Of a stretch of DNA of 64,000 nt, positions 34,335-41,577 are shown one piece after another; position 1 is the first letter of the stretch; every line of letters starts with the position of its first letter. The notes under the pieces are model-generated. The model ran no database searches and was not told the origin of the DNA. It saw nothing but the letters and a program-made list of their open reading frames with translations. The DNA is from an uncultured Lachnospiraceae bacterium (GTDB lineage: Bacteria; Bacillota; Clostridia; Lachnospirales; Lachnospiraceae), in NCBI GenBank assembly GCA_910583835.1, contig CAJTYM010000010.1, forward strand, positions 1 through 64,000, in the 5' to 3' direction. Position numbers and translations under genes: made by a program.

Positions 34335-35624
34335 ATGTTTGCAGACAACGCAAGAATTATTATAAAATCAGGGAATGGCGGCAATGGGCATGTATCTTTC
34401 CGTCGGGAAAAATATGTCCCTAACGGCGGACCGGACGGCGGAGACGGCGGGCAGGGCGGTGATTTGATTTTCCAGGTAGATGATGGCCTAAACACGCTGG
34501 CGGATTTTCGCCACAAAAGAAAATATGCTGCTCAAAATGGCGAGGAGGGCGGAAAACGCAACTGCCATGGAAAAAAGGGAGAGGACCTTATTGTAAAAGT
34601 CCCTGCCGGAACAATCATCAGAGATGCCGAAACCGACAAAGTCATTGCGGACATGTCCGGCGATAATAAAAGGCAGATTGTCCTGCACGGCGGCAAGGGC
34701 GGTCTTGGCAACCAGCACTTTGCCACTGCCACCATGCAGGCTCCCAAATATGCCCAGCCTGGACAGCCAGGCATTGAACTGGAAGTCCGCCTGGAATTAA
34801 AGGTAATTGCAGATGTAGGCTTGGTGGGATTTCCCAACGTTGGCAAATCTACGTTATTATCCCGGGTGAGCAATGCGCGTCCCAAAATTGCAAATTATCA
34901 TTTTACCACCCTAAACCCTAATCTGGGCGTGGTAGATTTAGACGATGCTGGTGGATTTGTAATTGCAGATATTCCAGGGCTGATTGAAGGAGCTGCCGAG
35001 GGAGTCGGTCTTGGACATGATTTCCTGCGGCATATCGAGCGAACCAAGGTCATCATCCATATGGTGGATGTCGCTTCTGTAGAAGGACGTGACCCCATTG
35101 CAGATATTTATGCAATTAACAAAGAACTTGAATCTTACAATCCACAGTTAGCAAAGAAACCACAGGTGATTGCGGCAAATAAGATTGATGCTATCTATGA
35201 TGAGGCCAACAGTGCGCTGCCAATCCTGAAAGAGGAGTTCGAGTCCAAAGGAATAAAAGTTTACCCCATTTCTGCCGTCAGCGGACAAGGCCTCAGAGAA
35301 TTATTATACTATGTACAAGAACTGTTATCCACCATAGATGATACCCCTATAATTTATGAGCAGGAATTTAATCCGGAAATACTGTTATTCCAGGAAGAAG
35401 CTTTCACGGTGGAATATGACGAAAAAGAAAATGTGTACCTTGTGGAAGGACCTAAAATAGAGAAAATGCTGGGATATACCAACATTGATTCTGAAAAAGG
35501 TTTTCTGTTTTTCCAAAAATTCCTCCGTGAGCAAGGAATCCTTGAAGAATTGGAAAATCTCGGCATTTCCGAAGGAGACACTGTCCGTATGTATGGATTG
35601 CAGTTTGACTACTACAAGAATTAG
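34335..35624 (+). CDS. obgE: GTPase ObgE
   Basis: ObgE is an essential GTPase in late 50S assembly and stress response. The 429-residue protein has the Gly-rich Obg fold (1-158), a G domain with GFPNVGKSTLL (about 165-175), DIPGLIEGA and NKID, and a C-terminal OCT domain, all in the family order. It follows the L21-L27 genes, as in most bacteria. The ATG follows GAGGTAAATGCA. Confidence 0.97.
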   Translation: MFADNARIIIKSGNGGNGHVSFRREKYVPNGGPDGGDGGQGGDLIFQVDDGLNTLADFRHKRKYAAQNGEEGGKRNCHGKKGEDLIVKVPAGTIIRDAETDKVIADMSGDNKRQIVLHGGKGGLGNQHFATATMQAPKYAQPGQPGIELEVRLELKVIADVGLVGFPNVGKSTLLSRVSNARPKIANYHFTTLNPNLGVVDLDDAGGFVIADIPGLIEGAAEGVGLGHDFLRHIERTKVIIHMVDVASVEGRDPIADIYAINKELESYNPQLAKKPQVIAANKIDAIYDEANSALPILKEEFESKGIKVYPISAVSGQGLRELLYYVQELLSTIDDTPIIYEQEFNPEILLFQEEAFTVEYDEKENVYLVEGPKIEKMLGYTNIDSEKGFLFFQKFLREQGILEELENLGISEGDTVRMYGLQFDYYKN

Positions 35625-35646
35625 AAGAAAAGAAAGGAAAAAAGTT

Positions 35647-35937
35647 ATGACAAGCAAACAGCGTGCTTATTTAAAAAGCCTTGCCAACAATATCAATCCT
35701 ATTTTCCAGGTGGGAAAGGCAAGCATTACGCCAGAAATTGTAATCGCAGTGGATGAAGCGCTTGAAAAACGAGAAATCATCAAGATTTCCGTCTTGAAAA
35801 ATTGTTTTGATGACCCCAATGAACTGGCTGATACAATTGCTGGCAGGACACGTTCCCAGGTCGTGCATGTAGTCGGAAAAAAGATTGTACTATACCGACC
35901 ATCAGAGAAAAATCCCAAAATCCAGCTACCCCGATAA
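35647..35937 (+). CDS. yhbY: RNA-binding protein YhbY (CRM domain)
   Basis: A 96-residue CRM-domain RNA-binding protein linked to 50S maturation. It starts MTSKQRAYLKSLANNINPIFQVGK and has the GxxG-like loop AGRTRSQVVHVVGKKIVLYR. The reading frame is open far upstream (35485), but that part overlaps obgE; the ATG at 35647 after GAAAGGAAAAAAGTT is the family start. It is usually found next to obgE and nadD, as here. Confidence 0.94.
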   Translation: MTSKQRAYLKSLANNINPIFQVGKASITPEIVIAVDEALEKREIIKISVLKNCFDDPNELADTIAGRTRSQVVHVVGKKIVLYRPSEKNPKIQLPR

Positions 35938-36056
35938 GCAAACTGGTACAACGAAAATTGAATCTTTGATATATTCACGCAGGATACAGGTGAAGGTATC
36001 AGTTATTTAACATTCGTTGTGCTAACACAAGGACTATGGAAATGGAGATTAAATAC

Positions 36057-36683
36057 ATGCAGGACAGGAACAGGAAATTGGAGAAAATTGGCATCATGGG
36101 CGGAACGTTTGACCCTATTCACAATGGACATCTGGTGATTGCTGAGAATGCGAGAGAGCAGTATGCCCTCGACCAGGTATTGTTCATTCCCACAGGGCAT
36201 TCCCCTTTGAAACACAAACAGCAGATTACTTCTGGCAGCCACAGGTGTGCAATGGTCTCTATGGCAATAGCAGATAACCCCCAGTTTGTCCTGGATGAAA
36301 TTGAAGTGAATTCTCCAGAAATCAGCTATACATTCCATACAATCAACAAATTAAAGAAAAATTATATTTCTTGTGAATTATTTTTTATTTTGGGAGCAGA
36401 CTCTTTATTTGATTTTGAATCCTGGAGAAACCCGGACTTAATCCTGGAAAGCTGCAGTATACTGGCAGCATATCGGAAACACCAGAGACAGGAAGAATTT
36501 TTCCGCCATATTGCATACCTGAATGAAAAGCATCCAGGAAAATTCCACCCTCTGGACACGCCGAATCTGGAAGTATCCTCGCAAGAAATACGCCAAAGAG
36601 TGCGACATGGGCAAACGATTCGCTACCTTGTGCCTAAAACAGTAGAAACATATATTCAAGAGAACAAATTATATATAGATTAA
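36057..36683 (+). CDS. nadD: Nicotinate-nucleotide adenylyltransferase
   Basis: NadD makes deamido-NAD from nicotinate mononucleotide and ATP. It has the nucleotidyltransferase motif GIMGGTFDPIHNGH near the N-terminus and the C-terminal SSQEIRQRV motif. Three in-frame ATGs exist (36036, 36042, 36057); 36057 lies 9 nt after GGAG and gives a protein of 208 residues, closest to family length, but 36036 cannot be excluded. Followed by yqeK and rsfS, the conserved nadD-yqeK-rsfS set. Confidence 0.94.
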   Translation: MQDRNRKLEKIGIMGGTFDPIHNGHLVIAENAREQYALDQVLFIPTGHSPLKHKQQITSGSHRCAMVSMAIADNPQFVLDEIEVNSPEISYTFHTINKLKKNYISCELFFILGADSLFDFESWRNPDLILESCSILAAYRKHQRQEEFFRHIAYLNEKHPGKFHPLDTPNLEVSSQEIRQRVRHGQTIRYLVPKTVETYIQENKLYID

Positions 36684-36706
36684 ATAGTTTCCGTTGGAGA
36701 TTGAGC

Positions 36707-37279
36707 ATGAAACGCAAAAAAATTGAAAAAAAACTACGCAAAGAACTTGATAAAGAACGTTATGAACATACGATGGGCGTTATGTATACAGCCGCTGCCC
36801 TGGCAATGGCACATCAATCAGATATAGAACAGGCAATGTATGCCGGACTTCTTCATGACTGTGCCAAATGCATTCCCAATGAAGACAAACTTCGATTATG
36901 TGAAAAATATCAAATTCCTGTCCGTGATTCCGAGCGCCGTTGTCCATTTTTGCTCCATGCAAAGCTGGGCGCATATTATGCTGAATATAACTATAAAGTC
37001 AATGACCCCATGATTCACCATGCAATTAAAGTGCATACCACAGGCGTCCCCGACATGAACACCCTAGATAAAATTATCTATATTGCAGATTACATTGAGC
37101 CAAACCGGAAATCTGCACCAAACCTGCCGGAAATACGCAGACTGGCATTTGAAGATTTAGACAGGGCTATGCTGCAGATTTTGAGCGATACTCTGGCGTA
37201 TCTCAGAGAAAAGGGGGGCGAACTGGATACCATGACCTTACAGACATATAACTATTATAAGGAATTCGTAACCCAATAA
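36707..37279 (+). CDS. yqeK: YqeK-type HD-domain diadenosine tetraphosphatase
   Basis: A 190-residue HD-domain hydrolase. Members of the YqeK family split Ap4A symmetrically. The HD metal site is visible as RYEHTMGV, LLHDCAK and HHAIKVHTTG, followed by KIIYIADYIEPNR. The ATG at 36707 follows GGAGATTGAGC; a TTG at 36701 is also possible but poorer. Positioned between nadD and rsfS as in Bacillus. Confidence 0.92.
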   Translation: MKRKKIEKKLRKELDKERYEHTMGVMYTAAALAMAHQSDIEQAMYAGLLHDCAKCIPNEDKLRLCEKYQIPVRDSERRCPFLLHAKLGAYYAEYNYKVNDPMIHHAIKVHTTGVPDMNTLDKIIYIADYIEPNRKSAPNLPEIRRLAFEDLDRAMLQILSDTLAYLREKGGELDTMTLQTYNYYKEFVTQ

Positions 37280-37319
37280 ATAAAATCACAATTTAATTTA
37301 GCAAAAGGAGTTGATAAAT

Positions 37320-37673
37320 ATGGATATTTCACGTGAAATGGCAAAAACGGCTTGCCATGCATTAAATGAAAAGAAAGCTGAAGACCTGCGGGTAATAGAA
37401 ATCAGCGAAATTTCTCCCCTGGCAGATTACTTTATCATCGCAACCGGTGCCAACACCAATCAGATTCAGGCAATGGTCGATGCGGTAGAAGAAGCCTTGA
37501 CCATTGCCGGATATTCACCCAGGCAAATTGAGGGAAACCGCAATTCCACTTGGATATTGATGGATTATCGTGACATTATCGTCCATATCTTTTCTAAAGA
37601 AGACCGTCTGTTCTACGATTTGGAAAAAATATGGACAGATGGCAAGAGAATCGAAGTGGACGAATTGGTGTAG
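37320..37673 (+). CDS. rsfS: Ribosomal silencing factor RsfS
   Basis: A 117-residue RsfS (Iojap family) that binds L14 and prevents 30S-50S joining in nutrient limitation. Family features are AKTACHALNEKKAEDLRVIEI, SPLADYFIIATGANTNQIQ, and NSTWILMDYRDIIVHIFS. The ATG at 37320 is 9 nt from AAAAGGAG; the frame also reads from a TTG at 37311, which is too close to that site. Confidence 0.95.
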   Translation: MDISREMAKTACHALNEKKAEDLRVIEISEISPLADYFIIATGANTNQIQAMVDAVEEALTIAGYSPRQIEGNRNSTWILMDYRDIIVHIFSKEDRLFYDLEKIWTDGKRIEVDELV

Positions 37674-37684
37674 AAATTCAAATC

Positions 37685-37720
37685 TATAGTAAGGGACAAA
37701 ATAATTTGTCTCTTACTATA
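37685..37720 (+). terminator. Hairpin after rsfS
   Basis: TATAGTAAG-G-GACAAA pairs with TTTGTC-T-CTTACTATA around an ATAA loop, 16 pairs with one G-T wobble. It is probably a terminator of the nadD-yqeK-rsfS transcript, although no T-run follows. Confidence 0.6.
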
Positions 37721-37743
37721 ACCCTTTCAGGGGAGATGCACAC

Positions 37744-37825
37744 GATTTTGTAAGGAAGATGCTGCGTTTCACGCAGCCAAAATCGGCGCAAGCGAACGAC
37801 AAAAATTTTTGTTTTTGTCGTTCGC
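37744..37825. repeat. Nested and strong inverted repeats between rsfS and lexA
   Basis: CGATTTTG (37744-37751) pairs with CAAAATCG (37778-37785) around GCTGCGT-TTC-ACGCAGC (37761-37777). A second, 14-bp perfect stem follows (GCGAACGACAAAAA 37792-37805 with TTTTTGTCGTTCGC 37812-37825), the latter suited to ending the lexA message on the minus strand as well. No gene is supported across 37674-37884. Confidence 0.6.
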
Positions 37826-37884
37826 TATACATCATGGGGAAACGCCATATCAAAATAATTTGACCGTGAGTCCCTGTCAGGCGT

Positions 37885-38499
37885 TTAAAAAAAACGGAAT
37901 ACACCGAATACTTTGCCCAGAATAGTGCAGTCATCCACAATAATCGGGTCCATATTATCATTTTCTGGCTGCAGACGATAATGGTCATCTTCTTTATAAA
38001 AAGTCTTCACTGTAGCAGAATCTTCAACCAGTGCCACTACCATATCCCCATCGGCTGCCGTAGTCTGTTTCTGTACAAGAATATTATCTCCATCAAATAT
38101 ACCTGCATTAATCATGCTTTCACCCTTGACTTTCAGCATGAATGTCTCATCATTGGGCATATATTCAGCCGGAATCGGAAAATAAGTCTCAATATTCTCT
38201 ACTGCCAGCAATGGTTCCCCTGCAGCCACACGTCCTAGAAGAGGTACATTCACAACTTCGCGGCGACTCAGATTAAATGTATCATCAATTATCTCAATAG
38301 CTCTCGGCTTCGTCGGATCCCTACGGATATATCCGTTCTTCTCCAATGTCTCCAAATGAGAGTGGACAGAAGAAGTGGACTTTAAGTGGACTGCCTCGCA
38401 AATATCCCTGACAGAAGGTGGATATCCCCTGTTTAAAATCTCACTCTTAATATATTCCAATATCTCTTTCTGCTTATCGCTTATCTTACCATATGCCAT
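37885..38499 (-). CDS. lexA: SOS repressor LexA
   Basis: A 204-residue LexA. The N-terminal winged helix (GKISDKQKEILEYI, GYPPSVRDICEAVHL) binds SOS boxes; the C-terminal S24 peptidase half carries Ser128 (GESM) and Lys165 (SATVKTF), and the self-cleavage site is Ala93-Gly94. The ATG at 38499 follows GGGAGGTAGGATT. Its own promoter is at 38557-38585 with one SOS-type box 11 nt upstream. Divergent from the LysM gene, the arrangement seen for lexA and yneA in Bacillus. Confidence 0.97.
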   Translation of the reverse strand: MAYGKISDKQKEILEYIKSEILNRGYPPSVRDICEAVHLKSTSSVHSHLETLEKNGYIRRDPTKPRAIEIIDDTFNLSRREVVNVPLLGRVAAGEPLLAVENIETYFPIPAEYMPNDETFMLKVKGESMINAGIFDGDNILVQKQTTAADGDMVVALVEDSATVKTFYKEDDHYRLQPENDNMDPIIVDDCTILGKVFGVFRFF

Positions 38500-38519
38500 A
38501 ATCCTACCTCCCATGCATT

Positions 38520-38535
38520 TGCCAATTTATTGGCA
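38520..38535 (-). promoter_or_regulatory. Palindrome in the lexA leader
   Basis: TGCCAAT-TT-ATTGGCA is a perfect 7-bp inverted repeat about 20 bp upstream of the lexA start. It could be an RNA hairpin or a protein site; its role is unknown. Confidence 0.4.
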
Positions 38536-38556
38536 TGAATAATATATCGTATCACT

Positions 38557-38585
38557 ATCATATCATACTTTTCCGCAAAATGCAA
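38557..38585 (-). promoter_or_regulatory. lexA promoter
   Basis: On the minus strand TTGCAT (38585-38580), 17 nt, TATGAT (38562-38557). This gives a leader of about 50 nt. Confidence 0.75.
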
Positions 38586-38595
38586 ACACATATTC

Positions 38596-38609
38596 CGAAA
38601 ATTTGTTCG
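38596..38609. promoter_or_regulatory. LexA box 1
   Basis: CGAAA-ATTT-GTTCG matches the Gram-positive SOS box CGAAC-NNNN-GTTCG at nine of ten defined positions. It lies just upstream of the lexA -35 and close to the divergent promoter. Confidence 0.7.
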
Positions 38610-38618
38610 GTATTTTTC

Positions 38619-38647
38619 TTGACAAACAGATGTTTGTGCTTTACAAT
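38619..38647 (+). promoter_or_regulatory. Promoter of the LysM (YneA-like) gene with internal LexA boxes
   Basis: TTGACA (38619-38624), 17 nt, TACAAT (38642-38647). A palindrome CAAAC-AGAT-GTTTG (38623-38636) fills the spacer and a second, TAAAC-AAAT-GTTTG (38652-38665), lies at the start point. Both match the GAAC-NNNN-GTTC layout with A/T substitutions. The positions would block RNA polymerase. Confidence 0.75.
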
Positions 38648-38706
38648 AATGTAAACAAATGTTTGGAATGCATGTTCGGCATGATGTTTTGCGAAAGGAG
38701 GAGATT

Positions 38707-39066
38707 ATGATGATAGATAGGAGATACCAACTGGTTATACAGAGAATAATTCAGAGTTTAACAATAATCCGGCATTTTACCATATTTGCTATTTTAGCGT
38801 TATCCGTTTGCAGCCTGATAGGCTTAGGCACACTCTTTGGCAGCAGTTCTAAAGCCTCAAATGATAACAGTTATAAATATTATACCAGTATAGAGATTAA
38901 GAATGGGGACACGCTCTGGAATATTGCCTCCGAATACATTACAAAAGAGTATGCCAGTTTACAGGAATATGTGACAGAGGTTAAATGTCTGAACGGAATG
39001 CAAGGAGACAGTATCCGTTCGGGACAGTTTTTAATTATTCCGTATTATTCATCGGAATTAAAATAG
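38707..39066 (+). CDS. LysM-domain membrane protein, YneA-like division inhibitor
   Basis: A 119-residue protein with one membrane segment (about 21-45) and an extracytoplasmic LysM domain (about 57-110, with KNGDTLWNIASEYI and LNGMQGDSIRSGQFLIIP). This is the layout of YneA, which halts division during SOS in Bacillus. Location divergent to lexA and two LexA boxes at the promoter support that role. Sequence identity with YneA cannot be judged here. The ATG at 38707 follows AGGAGGAGATT. Confidence 0.82.
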   Translation: MMIDRRYQLVIQRIIQSLTIIRHFTIFAILALSVCSLIGLGTLFGSSSKASNDNSYKYYTSIEIKNGDTLWNIASEYITKEYASLQEYVTEVKCLNGMQGDSIRSGQFLIIPYYSSELK

Positions 39067-39081
39067 AAATCTCAAATAGAT

Positions 39082-39152
39082 AATATTTTCCAGTATCCCC
39101 ATTTTTTAATTCATAGCACCATAAGATAAAAAATGGGGATACTGAAAATATT
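39082..39152. terminator. 26-bp inverted repeat downstream of the YneA-like gene
   Basis: Arms 39082-39108 and 39127-39152 are complementary over 26 pairs with a single one-base bulge; the loop is 18 nt. A T-rich stretch follows on the plus strand. The second arm abuts the next gene's promoter. Confidence 0.65.
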
Positions 39153-39153
39153 A

Positions 39154-39182
39154 TTGTCTTTTTTTGCAAATCATTTTATAAT
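39154..39182 (+). promoter_or_regulatory. Promoter of the acyltransferase gene
   Basis: TTGTCT (39154-39159), 17 nt, TATAAT (39177-39182), about 40 bp before the start codon. Confidence 0.75.
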
Positions 39183-39222
39183 AATTGCAGAAGAAAGGCA
39201 TAATTGCTATGGGAGATTAGAA

Positions 39223-39933
39223 ATGTTCAAATTATTTTATGTTATATTTATGAATCTGTTTCGTGCACCTTACATGATTCCCAAAATGAGGCATCAGGCA
39301 AACCATCCAGATAAATATTCTGAAAAGAAACGTTATGCGTTGGTTTGCCATGCAATAACACTGATGAAACGTACTGGACGAATCCATACGAAAGTGTATG
39401 GCGAGGAAAATCTTCCCCAAGAGGGTGGATATATCATGTATCCCAATCACCAGGGCAAATACGATGCTCTAGGCATAATGATAACCCATAAATCTCCGTG
39501 TTCTTTTGTGATGGACAAAGTTAAGTCCAAGATGATACTGGTAGATGAAATTGTAGATTTAGTGCAGGCAAAGCGTCTGGACCGCAATGATGTGCGCCAG
39601 GCAATCACTGTATTAAATGAAGTGGCAGAAGATGTGAAACGTGGAAGGAAATATATCATTTTTCCAGAAGGAGGGTATACCTTTAATAACAAAAACCAAA
39701 TGGGACCATTTAAGGCAGGATGCTTTAAATGTGCATTGAAATCAAAAGCGCCGATTGTACCGGTAGCCCTGATTGATTCCTATAAAGTTTTTAACAGTTT
39801 CACATTAGGACAAGTTACTACCCAGGTACATTATTTAAAGCCATTATTTTATGAAGAATATAAGAATTTAAAGACCATTGATATTGCCAAAGTTGTGCAG
39901 GCAAGGATAGGTGAGGTGATTGATAATATATGA
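39223..39933 (+). CDS. 1-acyl-glycerol-3-phosphate acyltransferase-like protein (PlsC family)
   Basis: A 236-residue PlsC-family acyltransferase. The NHxxxxD catalytic motif is NHQGKYD and the substrate-binding motif FPEGGYTF; a hydrophobic segment near the N-terminus anchors it to the membrane. It probably acylates lysophosphatidate in phospholipid synthesis. The ATG at 39223 follows GGGAGATTAGAA; the frame upstream covers the promoter. It overlaps dtd by 4 bp (ATGA). Confidence 0.9.
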   Translation: MFKLFYVIFMNLFRAPYMIPKMRHQANHPDKYSEKKRYALVCHAITLMKRTGRIHTKVYGEENLPQEGGYIMYPNHQGKYDALGIMITHKSPCSFVMDKVKSKMILVDEIVDLVQAKRLDRNDVRQAITVLNEVAEDVKRGRKYIIFPEGGYTFNNKNQMGPFKAGCFKCALKSKAPIVPVALIDSYKVFNSFTLGQVTTQVHYLKPLFYEEYKNLKTIDIAKVVQARIGEVIDNI

Positions 39934-40379
39934 GATTTCTGATTCAACGGGTAAGCCATGCTTCGGTGGAGGTAGATTCTAAAGTTATTGGTAAAATCCA
40001 CAAAGGATTTCTGGTTTTTATCGGTATCAGCCAGGAAGATACAAAAGAACTTGCTGACAGAATGATTCGCAAACTGTTGGGGATGCGGATATTCGAAGAT
40101 GAAAATGGCAAGACAAATTTGTCTCTGACAGATGTTTCCGGCGAATTGTTATTAATTTCACAATTTACATTATACGCGGATTGCAGAAAAGGCAACCGTC
40201 CCTCCTTCATTAAAGCCGGCAACCCAGAACTGGCAAATGAGCTATATGAATATATAATTTTAGAATGCCAAAAACAAATTCCTATTGTGCAGATGGGTTC
40301 TTTTGGCGCTGACATGAAAATTTCTCTGTTAAATGATGGACCATTCACAATTATGCTGGATTCCAACGAAATCTTCTGA
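39930..40379 (+). CDS. dtd: D-aminoacyl-tRNA deacylase
   Basis: A 149-residue Dtd that hydrolyses D-aminoacyl-tRNAs. The catalytic signatures LLLISQFTLYADCRKGNRPSF and the C-terminal NDGPFTIMLDS (Gly-cisPro-type) motif are clear. It starts with an ATGA overlap with the acyltransferase gene, so the two form an operon. Confidence 0.96.
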   Translation: MRFLIQRVSHASVEVDSKVIGKIHKGFLVFIGISQEDTKELADRMIRKLLGMRIFEDENGKTNLSLTDVSGELLLISQFTLYADCRKGNRPSFIKAGNPELANELYEYIILECQKQIPIVQMGSFGADMKISLLNDGPFTIMLDSNEIF

Positions 40380-40588
40380 TAAAATTTTCTGGATAATTAA
40401 TTATATGTTCAACTCCTGATATTGGTTTTCAACTAAAGTATTTGGAGAGGTCTGGAAACCATCCTCAGGAAAGAGAGATAGTATTGCACATATCAGTTCG
40501 CGAAATGTTGATTTTACGAACTGATATGGCGAAATCCTTAGAATGGAAATTTCTCTATCGGCTCGCAGTTTCTGGCTATTTTAGGAAT
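40380..40588. other. Spacer between dtd and the YgiT-like gene with an inverted repeat
   Basis: No gene. The only structure seen is an 11-bp perfect inverted repeat, ATATCAGTTCG (40490-40500) with CGAACTGATAT (40517-40527), 16-nt loop, between two converging genes. No T-tract follows. Confidence 0.5.
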
Positions 40589-40816
40589 TTAAGCTGCATG
40601 ATTATAATCAACTACAGCGATTTCTGTCAAAATATCTTTGAACTTTTTAAGAATCATTTCAATTTTCTGAAGTGTAACACCATTTAAATATTCTTCTCCA
40701 CATTGTGTACATTTTGTACAAGGTACATTTTTGATTATAATATAGCAGCCATTGTAATCTGTCATATAGGTTGTAATAGATTTTTCAACATTTCCTTTGC
40801 AAGTAAAACAATTCAT
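40589..40816 (-). CDS. YgiT-type zinc finger protein (probable antitoxin)
   Basis: A 75-residue protein with two CxxC pairs (CFTC near the N-terminus and CTKCTQC in the middle) followed by YLNGVTLQKIEMILKKF. This is the N-terminal zinc finger and linker of MqsA/YgiT antitoxins, here without a C-terminal HTH domain. Its start overlaps the stop of the DUF4258 gene (TAATG). In this arrangement the zinc-finger partner probably neutralises the upstream product; no activity is proven. Confidence 0.78.
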   Translation of the reverse strand: MNCFTCKGNVEKSITTYMTDYNGCYIIIKNVPCTKCTQCGEEYLNGVTLQKIEMILKKFKDILTEIAVVDYNHAA

Positions 40817-41136
40817 TACACATTCTCCTTTCTGGTTTTAAAATCTTTTTCCCATTTTTTCATGTCGGGAAAATAAGCAGTTATAATCCAGATTATTTCC
40901 ATATTTGTACCAACGACAACATGTAAGCGCTGTTGGCTTGTTGAGAATCCCAAAATCAGGCAACTGGGATAAGGATAATCTGTGGGATATTCCTCTATAA
41001 TTTCTCCATTCAAAATGCAGGATAAAATATCTGCAATTGATATGCCACGTTGTTCCAGGCGCTTTGCCGCATGTAATGTGATTTCGATATTTTCTATAGA
41101 ACAAATTATACGAAGTTTTTCAATATTTAAATCCAT
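40816..41136 (-). CDS. DUF4258 domain protein (probable toxin)
   Basis: A 106-residue DUF4258 protein, the usual partner of YgiT-type zinc-finger genes and thought to be an RNase-type toxin. The typical ITLHAAKRLEQRGISIADILSCI helix, the PSCLILGF strand and the RLHVVVGTNMEIIWIITAY strand are present. Toxin precedes antitoxin, as in MqsRA. The ATG follows AAAGGGAAACAATAA. Function is inferred from context and family; it could be a non-toxic regulator. Confidence 0.8.
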   Translation of the reverse strand: MDLNIEKLRIICSIENIEITLHAAKRLEQRGISIADILSCILNGEIIEEYPTDYPYPSCLILGFSTSQQRLHVVVGTNMEIIWIITAYFPDMKKWEKDFKTRKENV

Positions 41137-41343
41137 TTATTGTTTCCCTTTACAAATGTAATATCCGCCAGAACTTGGACATGTTTTTCTTTTGATACTT
41201 ACTAATATTGTATTACGAAATGTTTTTAAGGTCAATAATTTATAATATGATAAAATTCAAAACATTCAGTCTTTACACCTTTGTCAGGGATTGCTATAAT
41301 TTTAATAAGAATCTATCATTTTTTATAGGAAGCAGGTGATTGT
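41137..41343 (+). promoter_or_regulatory. Spacer with the promoter of 41344
   Basis: No gene. TTTACA (41272-41277), 17 nt, TATAAT (41295-41300) forms a promoter for the small gene and the recombinase on the plus strand. AT-rich otherwise. Confidence 0.6.
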
Positions 41344-41526
41344 ATGACTGAGAAAGAAATGCTGAAATTGTCCATTGAAGAATTTTCCCGGCTGCAAAAC
41401 TATATGTTGCATTGCGAGAAAGACTCGGAAGCATACAAATTAATGAAGGACCGTTATATAGAATTGAAAGTAATACTTACAGTATCTGGCGTAAACCTTA
41501 CAGATTTAGATAAGATAAAGGAATAG
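41344..41526 (+). CDS. Small hypothetical protein upstream of the recombinase
   Basis: A 60-residue, charged, probably helical soluble protein that I do not recognise. The ATG follows AGGAAGCAGGTGATTGT. It has a consensus promoter and is followed by the recombinase after 51 bp, so the two may be cotranscribed. The last 29 bp including the stop are repeated in decayed form 35 bp downstream. Confidence 0.6.
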   Translation: MTEKEMLKLSIEEFSRLQNYMLHCEKDSEAYKLMKDRYIELKVILTVSGVNLTDLDKIKE

Positions 41527-41577
41527 CCAAATTTACAGAACTAGACAGAATAAAAGAATAAAAAGAGGAATCTACAA

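Noticed and set aside
37716..37988. Minus-strand 90-codon frame downstream of lexA
   Set aside because: It overlaps lexA in another frame and runs across the stem-loops; no start signal.
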